Source: Xestospongia muta (taxonomy: Eukaryota; Porifera; Demospongiae; Haplosclerida; Petrosiidae). Taken from it: a stretch of DNA of 64,000 nucleotides. Shown piece after piece: positions 23,463-36,157 of the stretch; the stretch's first letter is position 1, and each line of letters opens with the position of its first letter. The stretch spans positions 1,552,501-1,616,500 of the forward strand of contig OY848920.1 of the NCBI GenBank assembly GCA_963693285.1. The letters run 5' to 3'. The notes under the pieces were generated by a model. The model searched no databases. It saw only the letters and a program-made list of their open reading frames with translations, and was not told where the DNA came from. The translations under genes and the position numbers were made by a program.

Positions 23463-26400
23463 ATGAGCGATTCACAAGAGCAGTCTGAGGTATATATAGT
23501 TATATTTACTATACTTCTATTGTGATAAATCGTTTTTAGATTGTTGTGAGTCTTCCCGAGACTTTCATGTCTAATATGCCCACTGATAAACGTCATAGTC
23601 AAGTTAATAACAAATCTGATGAGGATGGTACGTGTATAACAGATTGTTAAAGTGATATTGATGTATTGTAAAGTATAGAGAGCAGTCCTAATTATTTTGT
23701 TGGGGCAAATAGTGTCTTCTGGTTGTGTATAATCATAGATATTCTATTTCACAACCCATAAACCCAAAATACACATTAATAATTATGCCCGAATGCTTGC
23801 TAGCTTAATCGAGAAAGGACATCTGATGAATTATATCAAATTTCTTGGCATTATGATCATGACATCATAATATGTCACTCATGGGCAAGATGGCCGATCT
23901 CAGTTGAAGTGATTTCGTAGTTACTACCTTACACTCGTGCTATCTTTAAGGACTATTTTTAAAAGAACTGTATACTTAAGCCTTTGCTCTTTATACTGTA
24001 CTATTTATTTTCTTTGTTTTATTGTATTAATTTATGTGGTTAATGATGTCAAAGATTTCCAATTAGTTGGCTAAAAAAGTGTTTCAAGTACTAGTGCCAA
24101 AAATTATACTAATGACATCAAATACTCTTTCTTGAATTAAATGAGTGAATGTTTGGGTACAATACTAAACAATAATCATACAACAAAGTATTGTCAGTCC
24201 CCTAGTATATAGTATAATTATATTATGTATCCAATTTTTATTAAGTAGTTTACTAAATCTACTCTGTGACTTTTTGTTTCTATTTTGCATACATTAGACA
24301 ATGAAGGTTCCTATCTTTCACAAGTAACTCAGGAACAACAGGTATTAGTGGTGTTAATTGTAATGTACATATATTATAGTAAATTAATGATGTTATTTTA
24401 TTTGTTAGAGTGGTCAAAGTGAGATTGTATTTGCTAAGTCTGGTACATCCAGTGATAAATATAGTGCACCACCAAATGAACATTATAGTGAACCAACAAC
24501 CCTTGGATCTGGTGAGACTAATATATAAGCTGATTACATACCTTGATATTATCATAATTATAAGTATAGTGTTTAAAATTTCCCTTTGCTCTGACCTCAC
24601 TATTGTTATCATAACATGTCCCAATTAAAACATTCTTTTCTTGAAAGCATCTCCTCAAATTATAGATCTCAATTTACTTTGTTGAAATGAATGTCATGAG
24701 TGTATTTATAATTGAATATATTAATTAGGAATGCAGCACTAGTATATTAGTAAAGAATGAACATTAAGAAGCCAAATGAATGTGATTCTACTACTATATA
24801 CACTAAGAGGATTTATTGATACTTGCTATAGACATACATAAAACTTTTGCATGTACACTTGTGCACTTCTGCAGTAAGAACACTTTCCGATGATTGCAAA
24901 CAAAAAGAATTAGTTTACTCCAAAACCTTCAACTATATTTCTGTCATGGAGTCTGCCATTAAACACCATCTCTATTTAAAAGGAAAGTTGATAAGGCATA
25001 TTGAAATTCCAATTCTTCATGGACCATTTTTTAATGATGATGACCTCAATAGTCATTTTAATAAGATGATTAAAGGTTTTTACAGAAGCAAAGTATCCAC
25101 AGAACGAAATCGTAAGTGGGATGAAGGTCTTCCAAGTGGAATAGCCATGATTAATATCTGGAATATTGGTAACAGCAAATCAGCATCATACATTCTTCCT
25201 CTTCTATCAGGTCATTTATATAACAATCATGTTTGGACGATGTTTGACCTCATCCGAGATGTACCTGATCTTCACAAACCACCAGAGGCCACAGAAAGGG
25301 CCAGAAAAGAATCACGTCCACGTCTCCACTCTCTTTTACGTTCTGCCAGCTTGGCTGCTTGTCAAGACAGCAATCGTACAAATGTTTGTACATTGATTAG
25401 CTATCATGATACCTCTTATTGTGAAAGTGAAATAAGAATAAAATTGAAGCAGTTTAAAAGAGATGCTGACTCAGCTGCCACTCAAATGCATTTAAAAAAT
25501 CTAATTGACTTAAATAACATTCTTATGCTTTGTACAGAGAGTGACGAAGAATGCTTGAAAAAAGCATTTGATGATATCGTTCATAGAGAGCTTAACAAGT
25601 CATTTGAAATTCCTCTACCTTATATTTTTCTCCGTAGCTATTTTTATGAATCCGGTGTTCTGTATGTTACAAAAAAAGTATTGCAAGAAAAAGGGGGAAT
25701 ACTTGGAATGGAAGAAGATGATTGTGTGGAGTTTTGTCGACTCTTCACATCATCTGGTAGCCTCATTGACATAAGCTTAATTGATGAACATTCAAATATT
25801 ATCTTAAGACCAGTTGAATTTTTTCATGAGCTAGACAAGTTATTTCATCCATCTTCTAATGTTGATCCACTTGTCGCAAAGTATGGTATTGTTACTGAGC
25901 TAATTGCTCACGCTCTTTTCAAAGATCACGCAAATATAATGATGGAAGTACTTGTTTCATTTGGTATAGCAGCCAAATTAGATTCAAGTCAAGTAAACTG
26001 CGCACTTCCAGCTCCTAATAATATAATATATTATGTTCCCAATGCTAGTACAGTAGAGCCTAAATATGACTGTCAGCCCTCAGCATTACACCTCTTACGA
26101 GACATTGATAGACCAATGTCACACACAAAAGTAGCATTTACATCTAAATTTTTGAAGCTTTGTCCCTCGTCAAAGTTGGAGCTACCTGATCAACCTGTTG
26201 GAAACATTGCCACGTTTAAAGTCTTTCCATCTGATGTACTTAGTCACAGCTTTGACTTTGTATATATTGGTGATGCTATTGAATTTCGTTTTTCATCTCC
26301 ATGTGACCAAGAGCTCGAACAAACTTGTAGGAACATTTTCACAGTCTGTCATGAGATAATGCCTAACACGACTAAGTATAATTTTGCTGTGATGTGTTCT

Positions 26401-27128
26401 GCTGATAAAGACAGGACAATTGCTGATAAACGCAAACGTCAACGTCATCTTTTACCAAACACAAAGTTATGCCCAGACTGCCAAAGTGAAGGATTACATG
26501 AAGATACTTTTCTAATGATTTGGAATAAGATACTTAAAGAGGTACTTCTGTTATTTTATAGTTTGCTCATTTATTTAATTTATTTTTTTATTTAGGAAAA
26601 ATATGAAGTCCCTATAAAAAAAAGACTAAATGGAGGTAATATTAGATAATTATTAAACCTGACCTATTTGTTATTTTTAAGATCCATTGACAATGGAAGA
26701 GACTTTCTTAGTAGTAAAAGGATTGGAAAATCTTTCAGAGGAGACATTACATGTTGTTGCTCAATGTCTGGGTATGCCTGGGTTTTTCTCCTTAGCAAAG
26801 ACAAAGTGGAGAAAATGCATGACAATGATTCAGGACTGGGAAGACTTCCGTTCATTAGATGAGGATGAAAGACAAAAACAAGAAGCCTCTAGAAAATTGC
26901 TTGCAATGAAACTAATGAAAGCTGCAATTAAGATTTACAAAGTGAACGAAAGTGAAAGTGAAGCTTTACAAAATGTGGCTAGTTCACTCAACTATGAAGG
27001 TAAGTAGTATTGATACCTTTGACATTACTATGGTGCTTTTTAAGGTTTTATTATTTAATTTTGTTTCTTTAGTTGCTATTTGTATGAGAGACGAGAAGTC
27101 AGGTGAAGCCACAAATGATAATACATGA
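23463..27128 (+). CDS. Gene C: short-form COR-like/death-like protein without a P-loop
   Basis: Exons 23463-23489, 23540-23627, 24298-24341, 24409-24511, 24875-26541, 26596-26635, 26682-26999 and 27073-27128 join in frame to 780 residues. The first four exons code a Ser/Gln/Glu-rich N-terminus unrelated to the other copies. The large exon begins where its paralogs are already past the Walker A (it joins at V-R-T-L-S-D-D-C), so no P-loop exists. The WNIG segment, COR-like winged helix and Cys/His/Cys/Cys tail (C...H-x7-C-x2-C) are kept. The death-like domain is at 26682-26999, followed by a short last exon. With full open frames and clean splice sites it looks functional, perhaps as a pseudo-GTPase partner. 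An in-frame start upstream of 24875 (at 24847) is possible but unneeded. Confidence 0.75.
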
Positions 27129-27232
27129 TCATAAAAATATTTAACCTTTAATGGTATATTTATATTTCATTTTTAAATATGAATTTTATAAATAATATTA
27201 TTTATTTTTTAGAAATGCTATAAACCTGAAAA

Positions 27233-27238
27233 AATAAA
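27233..27238 (+). terminator. Poly(A) signal of gene C
   Basis: AATAAA lies about 105 bases after the C stop codon, within a normal 3' UTR distance. Confidence 0.45.
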
Positions 27239-27297
27239 TGTATTGAATTATTCTTTATTTTTATGCTTTTACATATACAGGTTGTGCCTATAAGATT

Positions 27298-27394
27298 GGC
27301 AGGAAGTCATACTTTGCCACATAATTATAATTAGTGTATTGGTTTTATGAGGTGAGAATCAGTTTAATACACAGCAAAGTATACACTTCCTGCC
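27298..27394. repeat. Inverted repeat, GGCAGGAAGT arms
   Basis: GGCAGGAAGTCATACTTTGC (27298-27317) is mirrored by GCAAAGTATACACTTCCTGCC (27374-27394) around an AT-rich loop. The right arm alone recurs at about 31266 before gene E. It is probably a small MITE end or a hairpin at the left edge of the D/E upstream module. Confidence 0.6.
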
Positions 27395-28289
27395 AGACAT
27401 ATGCCCACAGCCTTTTATATAATTAGAATGGTGTTTTATTGATATTTTTAAAGACTTTAAATTTCAGCAAGTTGACAGGAAATACGTTTGTCATCACTGC
27501 ATGAATCAATGATATTCATTGCAGTTACCAAATAATTTTAATATTATGCTCTAATTATGACAACACTAGCTCAGGGTTCACTGAAGTACCAACTAAAGTG
27601 ACAACAAAAGAGTATAACTTAGAAGAAATCTAAGCAAAAGATTGTGTGTAAGTTGACAAACGTAATTCAAAAGGAAGATATGAAGTAAATAATATTAATA
27701 CTTCCCTTATTGTGACTATAAGTACTTTTAATGTGTGAGTGTGTGTGAGTAGGTATTGATGTTGTAAAGTTATCTTTTACTAAGTCCTGTAATAGGTGGC
27801 AAAGGTCTCATTAATAGCAATGCTAATTAAAGAATGTTAGCTAATCTAATTTGGTGTAGCAGCCATATACATCACAGCTCCTCAAGTTACTAATCAAAGT
27901 TGTGGTATATATTATAAATATTTAGGTACATAATAAATTGTACTATATCACTATCAGTATCACATTCATTCAGAATTAGTGACCTGATTTGTAATAATGA
28001 ACCACTTCTGTCAAAACGTGTGACTTGATTTGTGAAAAGGGAAGCACTATTAAAACACATTTGTATACATACAGTTACCACAAATAGTCGCACATATAGC
28101 AACTGTACAATATTATATACAAAACTGTATTTGAGGTGTATTAACAGTGGTCCCTTTTCATAAGTCAAGTCGCAATTGTTTGCCAGAATTGATCCCTTAT
28201 TGCAAATCAGGTCACATACACTGTATTATAAAGTTTAAAATTTGTTCTTTAATTTACATACTGACTGTACTTTTTTTAAATTAGAAAGC
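27360..28289. repeat. Upstream module of gene D
   Basis: From GTTTAATACACAGC on, this block matches 31250-31974 before gene E, including shared GTGTGTGAGT-like and tgttagctaatctaatt stretches. The main difference is the MITE at 27978-28216, absent before E. It ends at an acceptor (AAATTAG) a few bases before the start codon, so a spliced 5' UTR is likely. Confidence 0.7.
27978..28216. mobile_element. MITE, TGTGACCTGATTTG family, copy 3
   Basis: The ends read GTGACCTGATTTGTAATAA... and ...TTATTGCAAATCAGGTCACA. The paralogous site before gene E (around 31900) reads straight from ccagaatt to gtattataaa, so the element inserted after D and E separated, or was lost cleanly from E. TA follows the right end. 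Confidence 0.8.
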
Positions 28290-31118
28290 ATGAGTGAGTC
28301 ATATTCTTATTTATCACCAGAGGAAGTTAGTTCAGCAAAGGTAACGAATCTAAGAAAGTATAAACTTTTATATTTAATCTTATTTTAGCCTGATGTAAAG
28401 ACTGATTCTGACTCTTCTAAAGACGACAAACAAGATTTATCAAGAAATGAGTTTGTTATTGGAAGTGTAGATGCTCCAGTACGCATATACCAAAGCGATC
28501 CTACTACACCAGAAGGTGAGCAATTGCCCTTCTTCGCTAGCCTCTATACAATAATCTATTTAATTTATTGACATTACAGATGCTGCAGGTTTCATTGTAA
28601 CTCCAAAATGGTTAATGACATCAATTCTTAACCAAACAATAACAGCTAAAACTGCACCATTTCTTTTATGTTTTACTGGCCTTCCATGCAGTAGTAAATC
28701 AACAGCTCTCAACACTTTGATCCACCACTATCTTCATAAGAATGTACTTGACAACACCGATAAGTGTGGGATTCGCTTCTTTGATTTTGCTGCCATACGG
28801 AGGCCACCAGCGAATGACATTATCTACTATAGTACAAATCAGCTTCTTAAAAATGGATACACACTAGTTGTCAAATCAGCAATAGAATATCTATTACGTG
28901 TCCGTGGTCAGTTTATTAAGTGTCTACATGATCCGTCCTCTGTAGCTGCTGACAAAGTTTATTTTGATGATCAAGAATTTAACCATCACTTGATCACAGT
29001 TTTTAATGGTTTATCAAAGCTTGCTGATCTTGAAAAACCAAAAGTGAAAATTCCTCACTGGAGTCAAGGTATAGCTAGTGGAATTTCTATGATCAATATA
29101 TGGGATATTGGTCTTAATAAAGTTGCATTTTATATTCTGCCTCAATTAGCTGGTTTGATGCGTAATAGCTGCTCATGGCTTTTTTTCGACATTTTTCGTG
29201 ATCTACCAAATCTCTATCAGCCACCGTACATACCAGAAAATAAGTGCAATTGTACGCGAAATGACAGTGACTGTTCAATGAGATGGCGAGCTCGCATTCA
29301 TTATCTTCTTCGCTTTGCAAAGCTGGCACAGTCATGTCAAACTCGTGAGAATGTATGCAAATTAATAGGGACATACAAGACAACAAATGAAGACGGTAAC
29401 TTAGCAGATTTGATTGAGTCATTTAAGAAAGAAGTAAAATGTGCAGCTACACAAATGAAAGTTGATGATGTCATTGATATGGAAAATGTAATATCTTACA
29501 ACCCAAATGATCTCAATACTGCTAAAGTGTTTAAAGAACTACTTGATGGCATTGTTCATAATGAGTTAAGCAATCCTATTGAAATGCCTCTCTCATTTGT
29601 ATTTCTACGCAGCGTTTTATATGCTACTGATGCCTTTTGTATAAGAAAGAATGATTTAAGGTTGAAGGCTAAAAAATTGAAGATTGAAAGAGACAGATTT
29701 GAAAATTTTTGTCAGCTATTTACTTCATTTGGTAGCATTATTGATGTTAGCCTCATCGACAGCTCATCAGATCTTATTATACTTAAACCAGTAGATTTTC
29801 TTCGTGAGCTAGACAAGCTTTTCTATTTTTCACCAAATGGTGACCTACTAATTACTAATTATGGCATTGTTACTGAATCAACTGCTAATTTTATTTTTGG
29901 AAGGGAGAAAACAAGCACAATTATGTCTTTTTTAATGTCTATCGGTTTTGCGACAAAATTATCATCATTGCATGTGAATTTTTCAATTTCAGATCATTAT
30001 GCCTATTATATATCTACTGTTTGCACTGTGCGTCCTTTATTAACGTGTGATCCTGCATCGTTACACTTGCTACATGATGTAAATATACCAATGTCAAATT
30101 TCCAAACTATTTTTGCTACTACTTTTTTAAGTTTGTACTCATTAACAACATTAGAAATATCTGATGATTCATATAATAATATAACTAGGTTTAGAGCCTT
30201 TCCTTCTAATGCATCCAATAAAGAGGGTGTAGTCTTTGATCTTGTATATCTTGGTGATGCAATTGAGTTTCGTTTTCCGACGCGTTTTAATCAAGGATCA
30301 AGTGATCATATTGATGTTTGTACTCAGATTATTACTGTTTGTCATAAAGTTATGCCATCTGATTCTAAATACAACTTTGCTGTCATGTGTTCTGATGATC
30401 CTGATCCCAATGCTGCTTATAAACTTAAAAGAAATTGCCACATACTTCCTAATACCAATCTTTGTGAAATTTGTCAAGACAATGGTAGACTTGATAGTGC
30501 TATATTACAAACATGGAATACAGTACTTAGTAAAGTAAGGGATATTACTATTTTTATTTGATCAATTTGTCCATTTATATTAGGATGAAAATAAAGTGCC
30601 TGAAGGCAAAAGACTTAATGGAGGTAGAATGACATAAGATATTACAATTTATATTTATGTTTGTGCCCTCAGACCCAATGTCAATTGATGAAGCTTTTAA
30701 AGTGACTTATGAAATGTCAAAACTGCTAGATGAAACATTACTTCTTGTTGCCAAACACCTTGCTATTCCAGCAATGGAACTCGGTTCATCAAAGGGAGAC
30801 AAATGGAGATATTGCATGAAAATGATCTTTGCCTGGGAAGACTTGACCAAACAAAAGGAAGAGGAAGCCTCTAAGAAAGCACTTGCAATTAAGCTAATGA
30901 ATGCTGCCAATGAGATATATAGTAAAAATGAAGAGGAAAGCAAAAAGCTAGAAATTATAGCAAGATGTCTCAATTTTCGAGGTAAATAAATATATATATA
31001 TATACACGTAACAAGCATATAAAAATTTAAAGTTATATATGTTAAGTAATATAGCTATTGTTATTGAACTTATTTTTTCATAGTTGCTCACAGTATGAGA
31101 TCAGGAGTTAGATATTAA
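28290..31118 (+). CDS. Gene D: short-form GTPase/COR-like protein with death-like domain
   Basis: Exons 28290-28340, 28389-28515, 28580-30534, 30584-30623, 30673-30981 and 31084-31118 join in frame to 838 residues. Residues 93-101 are GLPCSSKST, a Walker A with serine in place of the last glycine. The switch segment reads INIWDIGLNKVAFYILPQ. A COR-like winged helix with IPLSF-type MPLSFVFLRSVLY follows, then VMCSDDP with CHILPNTNLCEIC. After the linker exon the death-like helical domain (DETLLLVAKHLAIP...KLMNAANEIYSKN) ends the protein with an 11-residue tail. By family analogy it is a cytosolic switch protein. The start codon is chosen because it follows a 5'-UTR acceptor and matches gene E. 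AATAAA at 31221-31226 is a plausible poly(A) signal. Confidence 0.85.
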
Positions 31119-31249
31119 GAAGGAAATAAGTTACAATGAAATAACCATTAACTTATGTTAATAATATATATACATATACATGTGTGTGTTATTGTTTTAT
31201 AGTTTTCATAATGAAACAGTAATAAAACTACAATTTATCATTTATTGGG

Positions 31250-31974
31250 TTTAGTTTAATACACAGCAAAGTATACACTTCCTGCTAGACAAATGGCCAC
31301 TGCCTTTCATATAATTATAATAGTGTTCTATTGATACATTTAAACACTTAAAATTTTAACTATAGTTGACAGGAAATACGTATGTCATCACTGCATGGAT
31401 CAATGAAATTCATTGCAGTTACCAAATATTTTCAATATTATGCTCTAATTATGACAATACTAGCTTTCCGCGTAATTAGTGTTCACCGAAGTAGCAAATA
31501 GCCAGTGCATCTAGATTCATTCTACAAACTAAAGTGACAGCAAAAGAGTATACTTAGAAGTTAAAAGATTGCGTTGTAAGTTGATAATAATAATTCGAAA
31601 GGAAAGGTATAAAGTAAAATGATATTAAAACTTTCCTTATCGTGACTATAAGTACTTTTAATCTGTGCATATATTTGTGTGTGTGAATATGTATTGATGT
31701 TGTGAAGTTATCTTTACTAAGTCCTATAATAGGTGGCAGGGTCTCATTAATAGCAATACTAATTAAAGAGTGTTAGCTAATCTAATTAGGTGCAGCAGCC
31801 ATATATATCACAGCTTAAGCAAATTTGTAGTATATATTGTAAATATCTAGGCACACAATGAACTGCACTATATCACAATCAGCATCATATTTTTCCAGAA
31901 TTGTATACCGTATTATAAAAACTAACACTGTTCTTTGATTTACATACTGACTGCACTTTTTTCAATTAGAAGAC
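31250..31974. repeat. Upstream module of gene E
   Basis: This is a paralog of 27360-28289 without the MITE. It holds no open frame. It ends in TTTTTTCAATTAG just before the E start codon, an acceptor for a 5'-UTR intron. Promoter elements cannot be singled out by eye. Confidence 0.65.
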
Positions 31975-34818
31975 ATGAGTGAGCCATTTTCCTATTCATC
32001 ACCAGAGGAAGTTAGTTCAGAAAAGGTAATAAATCTAAGAAAGTATAAACTTTTATTTAGTCTTATTTTAGCCTGGTGTAAAGACTGATTCTGACACTTC
32101 TAAAGACGACAAACAAGATTTATCAAGAAATGAGTTTGTCATTGGAAGTGTAGATGCTACAGTACGCATATACCAAAGCGACCCTACAACACCAGAAGGT
32201 GAGCATTGGCCCTTCTTCACTAGCCTCTATACAATAATCTATTTAATTTATTGACATTGCAGATGCTGCAGGTTTCATTGTAACTCCAAAATGGTTAATG
32301 ACATCAATTCTTAACCAAACAATAACAGCTAAAACTGCACCATTTCTTTTATGTTTTACTGGCCTTCCATGCAGTAGTAAATCAACAGCTCTCAACATTT
32401 TAATGGACCACTATCTTCATAAGAATGTATTTGACCATAACGATAAGTGTGCCATTCGTGCCTTTGATTTTTCTGCCATAAGGAGGCCACCAGCAAATGA
32501 CATTATCTACTCTAGTATAGATCAGCTTCTTAAAAATGGATACATACTAGTTGTCAAATCAGCAATAGAATATCTATTACGTGTCCGTGGTCAGTTTATT
32601 AAGTGTCTGCATGATCCGTCCTCTGTAGCTGCTGACAAAGTTTATTTTAATGATCAAGAATTTGACCAACACTTGATCACAGTTTTTAATGGTTTATCAA
32701 AGCTTGCTGATCTTGAAAAACCAAAATTGAAAATTCCTTACTGGTGTCAAGGTATAGCTAGTGGAATCTCTTTGATCAATATATGGGATATTGGTCTTAA
32801 TAAAGTTGCATTTTATATTCTACCTCAATTAGCTGGTTTGCTGCGTAATAGCCGCTCATGGCTTTTTTTCGACATTTTTCGTGATCTACCAAATCTCTAT
32901 CAGCCACCGTACATACCAGAAAATAAGTACGATGGTACACGAAATGACAGTGACTGTTCAATGAGATGGCGAGCTCGCATTCATTATCTTCTTCGCTTTG
33001 CAAAGCTGGCACAGTCATGTCAAACTCGTGAGAATGTATGCAAATTAATAGGGACATACAAGACAACAAATGAAGACAGTAACTTAGCAGATTTGATTGA
33101 GTCATTTAAGAAAGAAGTAAAATGTGCAGCTACACAAATGAAAGTTGATAATGTCATAGATATGGAAAATGTAATATCTTACAACCCAAATGATCTCAAT
33201 ACTGCTAAAGTGTTTAAAGAACTACTTGATGGCATTGTTCGTGATGAGTTTAGCAATCCTATTGAAATGCCTCTCTCATTTGTATTTCTTCGCAGTGTTT
33301 TATATGCTACTGATGCCTTTTGTATAGAAAAGAATGATTTAAGGTTGAAGGCTAAAAAATTAAAGATTGAGGGTCACCAATTTGAAGATTTTTGTCAGCT
33401 ATTTACTTCATTTGGTAGCATTATTGATGTTAGCCTCATTGACAGCTCATCAGATCTTGTTATACTTAAGCCAGTAGATTTTCTTCGTGAGCTAGACAAG
33501 CTTTTCTATTTTTCACCAAATGGTGATCCTCTAGTTACTAGTTATGGCATTGTTACTGAATCAACTGCTAATTATATTTTTGGAAGGGAGAAAACAAGCA
33601 CAATTATGTCTTTTTTAACGTCTATTGGTTTTGCGACAAAATTATCATCATTGCAAACGAATTTTTCAATTTCAGATCAATATGCCTATTATATATCTAA
33701 TGTTTGCACTGCCCGTCCTATATTAACGTGTGATCCTGCATCGTTACACTTGCTACGTGATGTAAATATACCAATGTCAAATTTCCAAGATATTTTTGCT
33801 ACTACTTTTTTAAGTTTGTACTCATTGACAACATTAGAAATACCCAATGATCCACATATTAACATAACTAGGTTTAGAGCCTTTCCTTCTAATGCATCTA
33901 ATAAAGAAGGAGTAGTATTTGATCTTGTATATCTTGGTGATGCAATTGAGTTTCGTTTTCCGATGCATTTTAATCAAGGATCAAGTGATCATATTGATGT
34001 TTGTACTCAGATTATTACTGTATGTCATAAAGTTATGCCATCTGATTCTAAATACAACTTTGCTGTCATGTGTTCTGATGATCCTGATCCCAATGCTGCT
34101 TATAAACTTAAAAGAAATTGCCACATACTTCCTAATACCAATCTTTGTGAAGTTTGTCAAGACAATGGTAGACTTGATAGTGCTATATTACAAACATGGA
34201 ATACAGTACTTAGTAAAGTAAGAGATATTACTATTTTTATTCTATCAATTTGTTCATTTATATTAATTAGGATGAAAATAAAGTGCCTGAAGGCAAAAGA
34301 CTTAATGGAGGTAGAATGACATAAGATATTACAATTTATATTTATGTTTGTGCCCTCAGATCCAATGTCGATTGAAGAAGCTTTTAAAATGACTTATGAA
34401 ATGTCAAAACTGTCAGATGAAACACTACTTCTTGTTGCCAAACACCTTGCTATTCCAGCAATGGAAGTTACTACATTAAAGGGAGACAAATGGAGATTTT
34501 GCATGAAAATGATGCTTGCCTGGGAAGACTTGACCAAACAAAAGGAAGAGGAAGCCTCTAAGAAAGCACTAGCAATTAAGCTAATGAATGCTGCCAATGA
34601 GATATATAATAACAACAAAGAGGAAAGCAAAAAGCTAGAAATTATAGCAAAATATCTCAATTTTCGAGGTTAATAAATGTTTATGTTTACATGTAACAAG
34701 CATATGAAGTTCTGATTGTTATATATTACATAATATAACCTTGTTATTGAACTTATTTTTTTTCACAGTTGCTCAAAGTATGATGTTATTGGGAGATCAT
34801 ATAGGAAAAAGGGAATAA
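31975..34818 (+). CDS. Gene E: tandem duplicate of gene D
   Basis: Exons 31975-32025, 32072-32198, 32263-34217, 34271-34310, 34360-34668 and 34769-34818 join to 843 residues. The large exon has exactly the same length as in D and few replacements. The same GLPCSSKST replaces a standard Walker A, so the change predates the D/E duplication. The death-like exon ends in GAG|GTTAAT, a weaker donor; without splicing, the frame ends one codon later at TAA, so the short last exon may be optional. Poly(A) signals AATAAA lie at 34924 and 34935. It is an intact gene with clean frames. Confidence 0.85.
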
Positions 34819-34969
34819 GTTACTATGAAATGACCATTAAGTTACATTAGCGATAATTATACATGTGTATGTGTGTGCATGTCAATGTTTTTATATCATT
34901 ATTTTTTTATTATTTATTTTCATAATAAAATGGTAATAAAACTATATTTTATCGCTTATTGGGTTTAGT

Positions 34970-36157
34970 TATTAAACCAGACAATATTAACCTATCATAT
35001 GATTGATTAAGCACCACCCATTGCTATAATAAACTGTAATTCAAGTGATCAACAGTTTCTTGTCGTTACTAAAGCTGTTGTAGAAATCCGAAGCCTTATC
35101 TACAGGTAAGTATATCTCTAAACGATTCATTTGTGCAAATGGACTCATAAATCCATGAATTACCAAACAAATTATGTTCATGCAGCATGTATAATTATAT
35201 ATTATATACGCAGGGTTTGTCTTGCGCAGTACAAAGCTAGGTTTATGTGGTTATGATCTTTTAGTCTCTCCAAGTCTAGCGTGACCAGACGTTCGAAGGG
35301 AGGGGAACGTCTGGAGAAACTGCTGTAAATCATTTGCATAATGGAATGTTAATTACAGGTAACGTCATGCGAAAGAGCCGACCAAAATATCAAAAAACAC
35401 ATTACAACCTAAAACAAGTCATTAACAACGGCCTCTCTTGTTTGGGTTGTAAGGATAAATATACAAACTTGGATATTGTATTTTCAATAGTACTCAACAA
35501 ATCCATGACTGCCGGGAAGACAAGCATTTACTATGATGTAAAGTAACATTGCCTGCTACACTGTTATGTAATTCAAACTATATTCATAGTGTCAAGACAA
35601 TTTGATTGGCTCTGCACAATATTGTGTGGAGCCAAACTTGATCTATAGCAGTTTTCCCAGATGTTCCCCTCCCCTCAAACCCCAAATGTCAATGCATTGT
35701 TCAGATTTGTTCTCTCCCACTAAGGCACTCAGGAACAACCTACTTGTTATTATTACTCAAATTATATCAATGATTGTTTGTGTAATGGTAGACTACAATA
35801 ATTAGCTGACATACTGTCTGAAAAAGTATATAGTATTAATTGTTAGTGGACAATGTGTTAGTAGAAAGTTGTAAACGAGGGGAATTTAACTTGTGGTTAG
35901 CCAAAGAAAGCAACAATCCAAACAGTTGTATCTCTTAATTCAAACAATGAGTACATATTGAACCAACATAATCTGGTATGTTAATATCGCCTTCAACTTC
36001 CTAAATTGTTAAAAATCCTCACAGGAGTTAAGATTTCTCAGTTAAACTTTAATTAATTTGTTCAAACATTTTATTATAGAGAATATTAGCTTTATTATAT
36101 ATATTTGTTTCCCTAAATTGCATTAGGACAAACTATTAAATAACAAGGAGCTGAGAA
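34970..36157. repeat. Upstream module, copy P2 (before gene F)
   Basis: This is the full-length version of the module. It contains a 10-bp perfect hairpin CCAGACGTTC/GAACGTCTGG (35285-35314), whose right part and flank are mirrored again at 35648-35674. The 30-bp TTGGCTC palindrome is at 35606-35635. A 70-codon open frame at 35334 is not kept in P3 and is taken as chance. The left edge follows the 3' flank of gene E, not a COR fragment as in P1 and P4. Confidence 0.7.

Noticed and set aside
35334..35546. 70-codon open frame in module P2
   Set aside because: The matching part of P3 has indels that destroy it, and it overlaps inverted-repeat DNA.
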